This document shows positions 1 to 6,911 of a stretch of DNA of 20,164 nucleotides, piece after piece (position 1 is the stretch's first letter; each line of letters starts with the position of its first letter). The stretch is from positions 1-20,164 of the forward strand of contig CANJXD010000036.1 in NCBI GenBank assembly GCA_947478535.1, in the 5' to 3' direction. A program made the position numbers and the translations under genes. The DNA comes from Acetobacteraceae bacterium. GTDB taxonomy: Bacteria; Pseudomonadota; Alphaproteobacteria; Acetobacterales; Acetobacteraceae. Under the pieces are notes generated by a model, which saw only the letters and a program-made list of their open reading frames with translations, was not told where the DNA came from and made no database searches.

Positions 1-19
1 AGGCCGGATGATCGCATGA

Positions 20-56
20 CCCTGGGTGGAAACTTTTGGACGCTGTTTACCCAGGG
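20..56. repeat. 8-bp inverted repeat at the abnormal 5' end
   Basis: CCCTGGGT at 20-27 is the exact reverse complement of ACCCAGGG at 49-56, separated by 21 nt. It overlaps the aberrant start of the DUF3489-type gene. It could be a recombination or regulatory site, or chance in GC-rich DNA. Confidence 0.4.
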
Positions 57-745
57 AATCTGGAAAGATTTGCACGCTGTTTTGCAAGCATGTGGGGCTG
101 GGCTGGCGGCAAGCTGAGGACGGGACCTGGATCGTGGCGCGCATCACCGACGAGGGGCTGCGCGCCATCGGCATCGACCCGAACGAAGGGGACGCGGTGG
201 CCGACACGGCAGCAACCGGCGCGGAGGGATTGGCGCCGGAGGGTGAGGGCGCCCCGGCTCCTGAAGCGGCCCCGGTCGCGCCGCTGACGGAGGAGATCGC
301 CATGCTCGACCAGGTCCTTGCGGCACGCGCCGCCACGCCGCGCGCCAGCCTGCGCGATGCCGCCGCGGCAATCCTCGCCGCCTGGGATGACGAAGCCAAG
401 CGCGAGGGCGACATGATGGGCTCCCTGGCCGCGCCGATGGAGGCCCTGCGCGACGCCCTGGCCCGCAAGCCCGGCCGCCCCATGCGCGAGCCGGGATCGC
501 CGCCACGCCCCCGCGAGGGCACCAAGTTGATGGCGGTGCTGGCCATGCTGTGCCGCCCTGAGGGCGCCACCGTCGCGCAGGTCGGCGAGGCCACCGGCTG
601 GGGCAAGGACACGGTGCGCGGCTTCTTCGCCGGCTTGAAAAAGAAGGGGATCACGGTCGAGGTGGCCGAGCGAATTCGCCAAGTTGGCCCGAATCGCGCG
701 GGAAGCCGCGGGTCCTACACGGTCTACCGTGTCGCCGGCGCTTAA
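26..745 (+). CDS. DUF3489 domain protein with atypical N-terminus
   Basis: The C-terminal part, about residues 163-237, looks like the DUF3489 family: a PREGTKLMAVLAMLCRPEGA-type start, then ATGWGKDTVRGFFAGLKKKG, reading as a winged-helix-like DNA-binding fold. Residues 27-53 (WRQAEDGTW...ITDEGLRAIG) match the family's usual middle section, followed by an Ala/Pro-rich linker. Members I know begin with some 45 more conserved helical residues. Here they are replaced by about 26 unrelated residues, Cys- and Phe-rich, encoded by AT-richer DNA. The GTG at 26 is therefore only the first possible start, and the gene may be 5'-truncated or rearranged. Molecular function is unknown; such genes are often found in accessory DNA. 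It ends 107 bp from the 3' end of a tRNA-Arg. Family call fairly sure, start unsure. Confidence 0.7.
   Translation: METFGRCLPRESGKICTLFCKHVGLGWRQAEDGTWIVARITDEGLRAIGIDPNEGDAVADTAATGAEGLAPEGEGAPAPEAAPVAPLTEEIAMLDQVLAARAATPRASLRDAAAAILAAWDDEAKREGDMMGSLAAPMEALRDALARKPGRPMREPGSPPRPREGTKLMAVLAMLCRPEGATVAQVGEATGWGKDTVRGFFAGLKKKGITVEVAERIRQVGPNRAGSRGSYTVYRVAGA
35..83. repeat. Imperfect 15-mer direct repeat
   Basis: TTTGGACGCTGTTTA at 35-49 and TTTGCACGCTGTTTT at 69-83 agree at 13 of 15 positions, with a 34-bp period. They lie in the AT-richer stretch that replaces the usual N-terminus of the DUF3489 gene. Confidence 0.4.
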
Positions 746-761
746 GACCGAACCAGGAACA

Positions 762-786
762 GGCGGGGTGCCAACAGCGCCCCGCC
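762..786 (+). terminator. Hairpin after the DUF3489 gene
   Basis: GGCGGGGTG (762-770) pairs with CGCCCCGCC (778-786) over 9 bp including one G-T pair, with a 7-nt loop. It starts 17 nt after the stop codon, where a terminator is expected, but no T-tract follows. The next bases carry two copies of TGACCCCGG (788-796 and 799-807). Confidence 0.45.
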
Positions 787-851
787 ATGACCCCGGTGTG
801 ACCCCGGCCTATTTTGTTCCGGGTCAGCCACCGGCTAACCCTTTGAATAAT

Positions 852-928
<77 letters not shown>

Positions 929-1040
929 CGCGCCCCTTCCTTAGCGAATGCCGCGGGGTGGGGGAAGCCCCAAGGCCATTTCTCCCGCAGGCGGCCTCCG
1001 CTACCCTCCGTTGGACCATCGAGGGGAGGGCAACGGCGCC

Positions 1041-2108
1041 ATGGATCACGCCCAATCGGCCGGCAGCCACCAGGCGCGCGCGCTTCTGGAACACCTCTAT
1101 GCCGAAATGGCGCCGAAGCACCTGTATCCGCTGTGGGAAGTGCTCGCTGCGTTGGTGACGCCGACGCCCTCCTCCACCGTGCGGGCGCATCTCTGGCGGT
1201 ATGGGGAAGCGCGCGATCCGCTGTTGCGGGCCGGGGACCTCATCACGGCGGAACAAGCGGAACGGCGGGTGCTGATCCTGGAAAATCCCGGGCTGCCGGG
1301 GTCATCCTCCGTCACCACCAGCCTCTACGCCGGCTTGCAGTTGATTCTGCCGGGGGAAGTCGCGCCCTGCCATCGGCATACCCAATGCGCGCTGCGCTTC
1401 GTGATGGAGGGCGATGGCGCCTTCACGGCGCTGGACGGTGAAAAGGCGGTGATGCGCCCCTTCGACCTGGTGCTGACGCCGAACTGGCAGTGGCATGACC
1501 ATGGCAATGACAGCGGCGCGCCCATGATCTGGCTGGATGGGCTGGATATCCCGACGGTGCGCCACTTCGCCGCCAGCTTCGCCGAACGCCTGCCGGATGG
1601 GGCCATGGCGCATGCCGAGACGGCGCCGCCCGGCGATACGGCGCGGCGCTACGGCCGCAACCTGCGCCCCTTCGCCGGCACCACCGCGGCCCGCCGCCCC
1701 GGCCATCAGCCGCTGTTCCACTACCCCTATGCCGAGTGGCGGGAGAGCCTGGCGGCGATGGCGCGGCAGGATGCGCCCGACCCGCATCTCGGCCATGCGC
1801 TCGAATTCGTGAACCCGGCGGATGGCGGGCCGGTGATGCCGACCATCGCCGCGCATGTGCGCCTGCTGCCGAAGGGATTCACCACCCGCCCGCGCCGGGC
1901 CACCGATGCGACGGTGCTGGTGGTGGTGGAAGGCGGCGGCACGGCGCGGGTCGGCGACCAGGACTTCGCGCTCGGTCACCGGGACCTGCTGGTGGTGCCG
2001 TCCTGGGCCAGCCTGACGCTGTCCGCCGACAGCGACCTGGTGCTGTTCGGCTATTCCGACGCCGCCGCCCAGCGCGCGCTCGGCCTGTGGCGGGAAGCGC
2101 GGATGTAG
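1041..2108 (+). CDS. Gentisate 1,2-dioxygenase
   Basis: A 355-residue bicupin ring-cleavage dioxygenase, expected to open gentisate (2,5-dihydroxybenzoate) to maleylpyruvate with Fe(II) and O2 in the cytoplasm. The N-terminal cupin holds the family signature around residues 106-120 (PCHRHTQCALRF). His111, His113 and His152 (in NWQWHDHGND) are the likely iron ligands. A second cupin, about residues 266-340, lacks a full His set, as is usual. The ATG at 1041 is chosen because GGGGAGGG lies 11 nt upstream; an in-frame extension to 948 would overlap unlikely leader sequence. No maleylpyruvate isomerase, fumarylpyruvate hydrolase or aromatic transporter gene is next to it, so it is isolated from its pathway here. 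A close relative such as a salicylate or 1-hydroxy-2-naphthoate dioxygenase is possible but less likely. Confidence 0.9.
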   Translation: MDHAQSAGSHQARALLEHLYAEMAPKHLYPLWEVLAALVTPTPSSTVRAHLWRYGEARDPLLRAGDLITAEQAERRVLILENPGLPGSSSVTTSLYAGLQLILPGEVAPCHRHTQCALRFVMEGDGAFTALDGEKAVMRPFDLVLTPNWQWHDHGNDSGAPMIWLDGLDIPTVRHFAASFAERLPDGAMAHAETAPPGDTARRYGRNLRPFAGTTAARRPGHQPLFHYPYAEWRESLAAMARQDAPDPHLGHALEFVNPADGGPVMPTIAAHVRLLPKGFTTRPRRATDATVLVVVEGGGTARVGDQDFALGHRDLLVVPSWASLTLSADSDLVLFGYSDAAAQRALGLWREARM

Positions 2109-2147
2109 GGGAGGCAACCCTGGGCAGCGTTGCGGCGTTTCGTGGTG

Positions 2148-2519
2148 ATGACCAAGAATGTCCCTTTGCCACCCCATCCCAAAAACCCCGGTCTCGCGCC
2201 CGATGCCGCGGTGACGGTGGCGGACCGCGACAGCTTCCCCGCCAGCGACGCCCCGGCGGCCACCATCGTCCAGGGGAGCCGTGCGGTGCCACCCGAGGAG
2301 ATGATGGAGCCCTCGACCAAGCCGCGGGGCGCCACCACCACCCTGACGCGCCGATTTGGCGATGCGGAGGCGGCGAAGCTGGCGCTCGAATCGCTGGTGC
2401 GGTCCGCGCCGCTTGATCGCGATGGCACGGAGGTGACGGCCGCGCCGGCGCATGAGCTCCGCGTCACGGTGCCGGAAGGCGATGCGGCGCGCATCCGCGT
2501 CTTGCTGGCGGCGCTCTGA
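2148..2519 (+). CDS. Small hypothetical protein with [10 protein letters not shown] motif
   Basis: A 123-residue soluble protein of unknown function. The N-terminal half (residues 1-60) is Pro/Ala-rich and probably disordered. Near residue 27 it carries [13 protein letters not shown], a version of the (D/E)SFPASDPPA motif that recurs in many short uncharacterised proteobacterial proteins. The C-terminal half (about 62-123) has an alternating beta/alpha pattern: [20 protein letters not shown], then [20 protein letters not shown]. This could be a small ferredoxin-like domain, but that is inference. The start is uncertain: ATG at 2148 has no good ribosome site, while in-frame TTG at 2130 lies about 16 nt after GGGGAGG. 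It follows the dioxygenase stop by 39 nt and may be cotranscribed. Confidence 0.65.
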   Translation: MTKNVPLPPHPKNPGLAPDAAVTVADRDSFPASDAPAATIVQGSRAVPPEEMMEPSTKPRGATTTLTRRFGDAEAAKLALESLVRSAPLDRDGTEVTAAPAHELRVTVPEGDAARIRVLLAAL

Positions 2520-2527
2520 CAGGCCCC

Positions 2528-2569
2528 GCTTCCCGTCCGCCGCCGAGGCGCGTAGAGGGGGCGGGAAGC
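2528..2569 (+). terminator. Long hairpin between small CDS and lapA-like gene
   Basis: GCTTCCCGTCC (2528-2538) pairs with GGGCGGGAAGC (2559-2569): 11 bp with one G-T pair and a 20-nt loop. It begins 9 nt after the stop at 2519 and ends 18 nt before the ATG at 2588. It could terminate the upstream unit or form a leader structure of the lapA-pyrF-trp run. No T-tract follows, so Rho-independent termination is not certain. Confidence 0.5.
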
Positions 2570-2587
2570 CCGGAGAACCGACACACC

Positions 2588-2917
2588 ATGCGCTGGGTCC
2601 TTTTCCTGCCGCTGCTGATCCTCCTCGCCGTGTTCGCCCTGTCGAACATGCAGGAGGTGGAGCTGCGCCTCTGGCCCTTCGATGTCGCCTGGGTCTCGCC
2701 GCTGGGCATCGCGACGCTGCTGATGGCGGGCTTCGGTTTCCTGATGGGGGCGGCGCTGGTCTGGTCCGCGGGCTTCGCCGCCCGGCGCCGGGCGCGGCAG
2801 GTTCAAGACGCCGCATCGCTCCTGGAAGCCGAACTGGCGGGCTACAAGGCGCGCGAGGACGCCGCGAAGCGGGAGGCCGATCTCGGCCGCCTTCCTGCCT
2901 CGCTGCCGGGGGGTTGA
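2588..2917 (+). CDS. LapA-domain (DUF1049) inner-membrane protein
   Basis: A 109-residue membrane protein. The first transmembrane helix spans about residues 3-19. The family hallmark [14 protein letters not shown] follows, a short extracytoplasmic beta stretch. The second helix is about 38-60, and a charged, probably coiled-coil cytoplasmic tail runs from about 65 to 97. This matches LapA/DUF1049 proteins such as E. coli LapA (YciS), which works with LapB in lipopolysaccharide assembly control. No lapB neighbour is present, so that role is not shown here. In alphaproteobacteria a LapA-like gene often sits just before pyrF or trpF. Its stop is 5 nt from the pyrF start, so it heads the pyrF-trpF-trpBA run. 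GGAG lies about 13 nt before the ATG. Confidence 0.85.
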   Translation: MRWVLFLPLLILLAVFALSNMQEVELRLWPFDVAWVSPLGIATLLMAGFGFLMGAALVWSAGFAARRRARQVQDAASLLEAELAGYKAREDAAKREADLGRLPASLPGG

Positions 2918-2922
2918 ACGCC

Positions 2923-3636
2923 ATGACTGGCACGCGAAACGCCCCTTGCGGCCTCTGCGTCGCGCTCGATGCGCCCAACCTCGCCACGGCGGAGGCCTGG
3001 GCCGCGGCGGTCGCGCCTTCGGCCGGGCTGCTGAAGGTGGGGCTCGAACTGTTCTCGGCGGAAGGCGGCGCGGCGGTGCGGCGGATCGCGGCGCATCGGC
3101 CGGTGTTCCTCGACCTCAAGCTGCATGACATCCCCAATACCGTGGCCGGCGCGATCCGGTCGCTCGCCCCCCTCGGCGCCGCCTGGCTGACCATCCATGC
3201 CGCCGGCGGTCCCGCCATGGTCGCGGCGGCGCGGGAAGCGGCGGAAAAGGCGGGCGGGGCGAACCGCATGAAGATCCTCGCCGTGACGGTGCTGACCAGC
3301 ATCGATGCCGCCACATTGTCGGACACCGGCGTTGCCGGCGGGCCGATGCAGCAAGTGCTGCGGCTTGGGCGGCTGGCGGTTGCCGCCGGGGCCGATGGGC
3401 TGGTGTGTTCCCCGCGGGAAGTGGCTGCGCTGCGTGATGCGCTGGGGGAGGGGCCGGCGCTGGTGGTGCCGGGCGTTCGCCCCGCCGGCAGCGCCGCCGA
3501 TGACCAGGCCCGCACCGCGACGCCGGAGGACATGGCCGCCGCTGGCGCCGATTGGGGGGTGGTCGGGCGCCCGATCACCAAGGCGGCGGACCCCGCAGCG
3601 GCCGCCCGCGCCATCGCCGGCGCGCTGGGCTGGTAG
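2923..3636 (+). CDS. pyrF: Orotidine 5'-phosphate decarboxylase
   Basis: A 237-residue TIM-barrel enzyme that decarboxylates OMP to UMP, the last step of de novo pyrimidine synthesis. The catalytic set is visible: Asp16, Lys38 and the [12 protein letters not shown] motif with Asp64, Lys66 and Asp69. Near the C-terminus, GVRP (Arg186) and VGRPIT (Arg216) fit the phosphate-binding loops. Length is typical of the bacterial group I enzyme. The ATG at 2923 begins 5 nt after the lapA-like stop, and trpF starts 5 nt after its stop, so translational coupling is likely. Placing pyrF directly before trpF groups two enzymes of the same fold that both draw on PRPP-derived intermediates. Confidence 0.97.
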   Translation: MTGTRNAPCGLCVALDAPNLATAEAWAAAVAPSAGLLKVGLELFSAEGGAAVRRIAAHRPVFLDLKLHDIPNTVAGAIRSLAPLGAAWLTIHAAGGPAMVAAAREAAEKAGGANRMKILAVTVLTSIDAATLSDTGVAGGPMQQVLRLGRLAVAAGADGLVCSPREVAALRDALGEGPALVVPGVRPAGSAADDQARTATPEDMAAAGADWGVVGRPITKAADPAAAARAIAGALGW

Positions 3637-3641
3637 CGGCG

Positions 3642-4277
3642 ATGCTGGTCAAGATCTGCGGCATCAACGACGTGGCGGCGATGCGGGCGGCGGCGGAAGC
3701 GCAGGCCGATTTGGTCGGTTTCGTGTTCTTCCCGCCCTCCCCGCGCGCCGTGACGCCGGCGCTGGCCGCCACGCTCTCGGCCGAGGCGGCGGGGGGGCCG
3801 CGGCGCGTCGGGCTGTTCGTCGATGCGACGGATGCGGCGATTGCCGAGGTGCTGGCCGCCCTGCCGCTCGACCTGCTGCAATTGCATGGCGAGGAAACGC
3901 CGGCGCGCTGCGCCGCGATCCGCGCCCGCTTCAGCCTGCCCGTGATGAAGGCGCTTGGCATCGCCTCCCGTGCCGATCTCGCGCAGATTGGCGCCTATGC
4001 CCCGGTGGTGGACCGCTTCCTGCTGGATGCGAAGGCGCCCCCCGGCGCGGCGCTGCCGGGCGGCAATGCCGCGCCCTTCGATTGGACGCTGACGGCGCAT
4101 CTGCCGGTCCCGCGCCCCTGGCTGCTGGCCGGCGGGCTGACGCCGGGCAATGTGGCGGAGGCCATCCGGGTTTCCGGCGCGCCCGGCGTCGATGTCTCCT
4201 CCGGCGTGGAGCGCGCGCGGGGGGTGAAGGATACCGGGCTGGTCGCGGCCTTTGCGATTGCCGCCAGGGCGGCGTGA
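3642..4277 (+). CDS. trpF: Phosphoribosylanthranilate isomerase
   Basis: A 211-residue (beta/alpha)8 enzyme converting N-(5-phosphoribosyl)anthranilate to CdRP in tryptophan synthesis. Catalytic Cys6 is in the N-terminal KICG motif, and the general acid Asp129 is in FLLDAK. QLHGEE (80-85), LAGGLTPGN (162-170) and GVDVSSGVE (182-190) are conserved substrate- and phosphate-binding segments. Length is normal. The ATG at 3642 is 5 nt after the pyrF stop; an upstream in-frame extension to 3552 would overlap pyrF and destroy the characteristic MLVKICG start. The stop overlaps the next start as GTGA (4274-4277). Confidence 0.97.
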   Translation: MLVKICGINDVAAMRAAAEAQADLVGFVFFPPSPRAVTPALAATLSAEAAGGPRRVGLFVDATDAAIAEVLAALPLDLLQLHGEETPARCAAIRARFSLPVMKALGIASRADLAQIGAYAPVVDRFLLDAKAPPGAALPGGNAAPFDWTLTAHLPVPRPWLLAGGLTPGNVAEAIRVSGAPGVDVSSGVERARGVKDTGLVAAFAIAARAA

Positions 4278-4822
4278 TCCGGCTCGCTGCCCGCGCCGAT
4301 GCCCCGGCGATCGGGGAGATGCACGCGCAATCCTGGACCGAGACCTATCCCGGCCTGGTGCCCGATGCCCTGCTGGCGGAGATGACGGACCCGTCCCGCC
4401 GCCGCGCCGCCTGGGCGCGCAACCTGGCGGAACCCCTGCTCCCCGGCGGTGTCTTTGTCGCGGAGGAAGCCGGCGCGCTTCTCGGCTTCGTCAGTGTCTG
4501 CCGGGCGCGGGAGGAAAGGCTGGGCGCTTCGGGGGAGGTTTCCGGGCTCTACCTGCTGCGCCGGGCGCAGGGGCAGGGCATCGGGCGGGCGCTGCTGGCG
4601 GCCGGGCTGGCGCGGTTGATGGCCGAGGGATTCGGCGATGCCGGGGCGTGGGTGCTGGATGGCAACGCCGCCGCGCGCGCCTTCTATGCCGCCTCGGGTG
4701 CCACGCCCGGCCGCAGCGAGACCGGCTATTTCGGTGACTACGCGATTGCTGAGACAGCTTGGGTCTGGCGCGATCTTGCCGCCATCCCACCTCCGCGTGA
4801 CGCTGTCTCAGCCCTGCGCTAA
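4274..4822 (+). CDS. GNAT-family N-acetyltransferase inside the trp run
   Basis: A 182-residue Gcn5-related acetyltransferase. It has an N-terminal IRLAARADAPAI strand-helix, a central VAEEAGALLGFVSV strand pair (62-75), the acetyl-CoA P-loop RRAQGQGIGR (96-105) and the C-terminal NAAARAFYAASGA helix (131-143). The substrate cannot be read from sequence; it may be a small molecule or a protein N-terminus. The GTG start at 4274 overlaps the trpF stop by 4 bp, which indicates translational coupling, and trpB starts 27 nt after its stop. It is not a tryptophan enzyme. The last 20 codons lie inside a long inverted repeat (4748-4812) that includes the Trp163 and Trp165 codons, and the tail after Leu168 is longer than I expect for the family. 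Confidence 0.88.
   Translation: MIRLAARADAPAIGEMHAQSWTETYPGLVPDALLAEMTDPSRRRAAWARNLAEPLLPGGVFVAEEAGALLGFVSVCRAREERLGASGEVSGLYLLRRAQGQGIGRALLAAGLARLMAEGFGDAGAWVLDGNAAARAFYAASGATPGRSETGYFGDYAIAETAWVWRDLAAIPPPRDAVSALR
4748..4812 (+). promoter_or_regulatory. Extended hairpin carrying Trp codons before trpB
   Basis: GCTGAGACAGC (4748-4758) is the exact reverse complement of GCTGTCTCAGC (4802-4812). One nucleotide inside the left arm a nested stem starts: TGGG 4760-4763 with CCCA 4786-4789, and TGGCG 4766-4770 with CGCCA 4780-4784. The base of the nested stem contains two in-frame Trp codons (4760 and 4766) of the acetyltransferase. It lies 38 nt before trpB. The pairing is seen directly; an attenuator-like role is inference, and no T-tract follows. 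Confidence 0.45.
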
Positions 4823-4849
4823 AGACGCGCCACGCTCAGGAATACGCCC

Positions 4850-6088
4850 GTGAACACGCCCCTTCCCAACTCCCTCCGTCAGGGCCCCGATGGCCGCGGC
4901 CGCTTCGGCGAATTCGGCGGCCGCTTCGTGGCCGAGACGCTGATGCCGCTGATCCTCGAGGTCGAGAAGGCCTATGAGGCGAGCAAGACGGACACTGCCT
5001 TCCAGGCCGAATGGCGCCGCCTGCTGACGCACTACGTCGGCCGCCCCAGCCCGCTCTGGTACGCGGAGCGGCTGACGGACTATCTGCGCAAGGACGCCGC
5101 CCCCGGCATGGGCGCCAAGGTCTATTTCAAGCGCGATGAGCTGAACCACACCGGCGCGCACAAGATCAACGCCGTGCTCGGCCAGATCCTGCTCGCGAAG
5201 AAGATGGGCAAGACCCGCATCATCGCGGAGACCGGCGCCGGCCAGCATGGCGTCGCCACCGCCACCGCCTGCGCGCTGATGGACCTGCCCTGCATCGTCT
5301 ATATGGGCGCGACGGACGTCGAGCGGCAGCAGCCCAACGTCTTCCGCATGAAGTTGCTCGGCGCCGAAGTGCGGCCCGTGACCTCCGGCGCCGCGACGCT
5401 GAAGGATGCGATGAATGAGGGCCTGCGCGACTGGGTCGCGAATGTGCATGACACCTACTACTGCATCGGCACGGTGGCCGGCCCGCACCCCTATCCCGCC
5501 ATGGTGCGGGATTTTCAGTCCGTGATCGGCATCGAGGCCAAGGCGCAGATGCAGGAGGCCGAGGGCCGACTGCCGGATGTGCTGGTCGCGGCCGTCGGCG
5601 GAGGGTCCAACGCCATGGGCCTGTTCTTCCCCTTCCTCGACGACACGGATGTCGCGATGATCGGCGTGGAGGCGGCGGGCCATGGGCTCGATACGCCGGA
5701 ACATGCCGCCGCCCTGTCCCGCGGCCGCCCAGGCGTGCTGCATGGCAACCGCACCTACCTGTTGCAGGATGGCGATGGGCAGATCACGGAAGCGCATTCC
5801 ATCTCCGCCGGGCTCGACTATCCCGGCGTCGGGCCGGAGCATTCCTGGCTGCATGAGATCGGCCGCGTGCAGTATGTCGCGGCGACGGATACCGAGGCGC
5901 TGGACGCTTTTCAGCTCTGCTCCCGCCAGGAAGGCATCATCCCGGCGCTGGAGCCGGCGCATGCGCTGGCCCATGTCATCAAGCTGGCGCCGACCCTGCC
6001 GCGCGAGACGATCGTGCTGATGAATCTCTGCGGCCGGGGGGACAAGGACATCTTCACGGTGGCGAAGCATCTCGGTGAGAAGATCTGA
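4850..6088 (+). CDS. trpB: Tryptophan synthase beta subunit
   Basis: A 412-residue PLP enzyme that condenses indole with L-serine to form tryptophan within the alpha2-beta2 complex. The N-terminus [18 protein letters not shown] is the family start. The PLP lysine is Lys105 in [10 protein letters not shown], preceded by His104. Glu127 in [11 protein letters not shown] corresponds to the catalytic Glu109 of the Salmonella enzyme. GGGSNA (250-255) binds the PLP phosphate. The length, slightly over 400, is normal for the TrpB1 class that works with TrpA. The GTG at 4850 follows CAGGAA (4837-4842) with 7-nt spacing, which supports this start. trpA begins 2 nt after its stop, so the pair is coupled. 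Confidence 0.98.
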   Translation: MNTPLPNSLRQGPDGRGRFGEFGGRFVAETLMPLILEVEKAYEASKTDTAFQAEWRRLLTHYVGRPSPLWYAERLTDYLRKDAAPGMGAKVYFKRDELNHTGAHKINAVLGQILLAKKMGKTRIIAETGAGQHGVATATACALMDLPCIVYMGATDVERQQPNVFRMKLLGAEVRPVTSGAATLKDAMNEGLRDWVANVHDTYYCIGTVAGPHPYPAMVRDFQSVIGIEAKAQMQEAEGRLPDVLVAAVGGGSNAMGLFFPFLDDTDVAMIGVEAAGHGLDTPEHAAALSRGRPGVLHGNRTYLLQDGDGQITEAHSISAGLDYPGVGPEHSWLHEIGRVQYVAATDTEALDAFQLCSRQEGIIPALEPAHALAHVIKLAPTLPRETIVLMNLCGRGDKDIFTVAKHLGEKI

Positions 6089-6089
6089 C

Positions 6090-6911
6090 ATGTCGCGCAT
6101 CGCCACCCGCTTCGCCAAGCTGAAGGCCGAGGGCCGCGGCGCCCTGGTCACCTATCTCCAGGCCTTCGACCCGGATCGTGACACGTCGCTCGCCATCCTG
6201 CGCGGCCTGCCGGCGGCCGGCGCCGACGTCATCGAGGTCGGCGTGCCCTTCACCGATCCGATGGCCGACGGCCCCTCGATCCAGAAGGCCGGGCTGCGCG
6301 CGCTGAAGGCCGGCGCCACCGTCCCCGGCGTGCTCGACGTGGTGCGGGCCTTCCGCGCGACGGACCAGGACACGCCGATCGTGCTGATGGGCTACTACAA
6401 CCCGATCATCGCCTATGGCGTCGCCCGCTTCTGCACCGATGCCGCCGCCGCCGGCGTCGATGGGCTGATCATCGTGGATGTCCCGCCGGAGGAGGCGGAT
6501 GAGGTGGAGCCGGATGCGACGAAGAATGGCCTCGACCTGATCCGCCTGGTCGCGCCGACGACGCATGAGGCGCGGCTGCCCAAGGTGGTCTCCGCCACCA
6601 CGGGGTTCATCTACTACGTGGCCATCACCGGCATCACCGGTACGCGGAGTGCGGATTATGCCTCCCTCGCCCCGGCCATCGCGGCGCTGAAGCGCCATAC
6701 GGACCTGCCGGTGGCGATCGGCTTCGGCATCCGCACGCCGGAACAGGCGGCGATCGCGGCGCGCACGGCGGATGGCGCCGTGGTCGGCACCGCGCTGGTT
6801 GATACCCTGGCGGCGAGCCTGGATGCCGAGGGCAGGGCCGGGCCGAACACCGTCTCCGCCGTGCTCGACCAGGTGCGCGGGCTCTCCGGCGCGATCCGGG
6901 CGGCGCGCTAG
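6090..6911 (+). CDS. trpA: Tryptophan synthase alpha subunit
   Basis: A 273-residue TIM barrel that cleaves indole-3-glycerol phosphate to indole, channelled to TrpB. Catalytic Glu49 (VIEVGVPF) and Asp60 ([10 protein letters not shown]) fall at the same numbers as in the Salmonella enzyme. The phosphate-binding segment [13 protein letters not shown] is present near the C-terminus. At the end of strand 1 the usual Gly-Asp-Pro reads AFDPD, with Phe at position 26; this may be lineage-specific. The ATG at 6090 is preferred over an in-frame GTG at 6075, which would overlap trpB. The terminal CTAG is shared with the oxyR stop on the other strand, so the two genes overlap tail to tail by 4 bp with no room for a terminator. 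Confidence 0.97.
   Translation: MSRIATRFAKLKAEGRGALVTYLQAFDPDRDTSLAILRGLPAAGADVIEVGVPFTDPMADGPSIQKAGLRALKAGATVPGVLDVVRAFRATDQDTPIVLMGYYNPIIAYGVARFCTDAAAAGVDGLIIVDVPPEEADEVEPDATKNGLDLIRLVAPTTHEARLPKVVSATTGFIYYVAITGITGTRSADYASLAPAIAALKRHTDLPVAIGFGIRTPEQAAIAARTADGAVVGTALVDTLAASLDAEGRAGPNTVSAVLDQVRGLSGAIRAAR

Noticed and set aside
1302..4100. Open frame of about 930 codons on the minus strand across four plus-strand genes.
   Set aside because: It is antisense to well-identified genes (gentisate dioxygenase, lapA-like, pyrF, trpF). It is His/Arg/Gly-rich with no domains, the usual shadow of GC-rich coding DNA.
4748..4812. A standard Rho-independent trp attenuator.
   Set aside because: No T-tract follows the hairpin and the Trp codons lie in a full-length gene, so only a looser regulatory hypothesis is kept as a finding.
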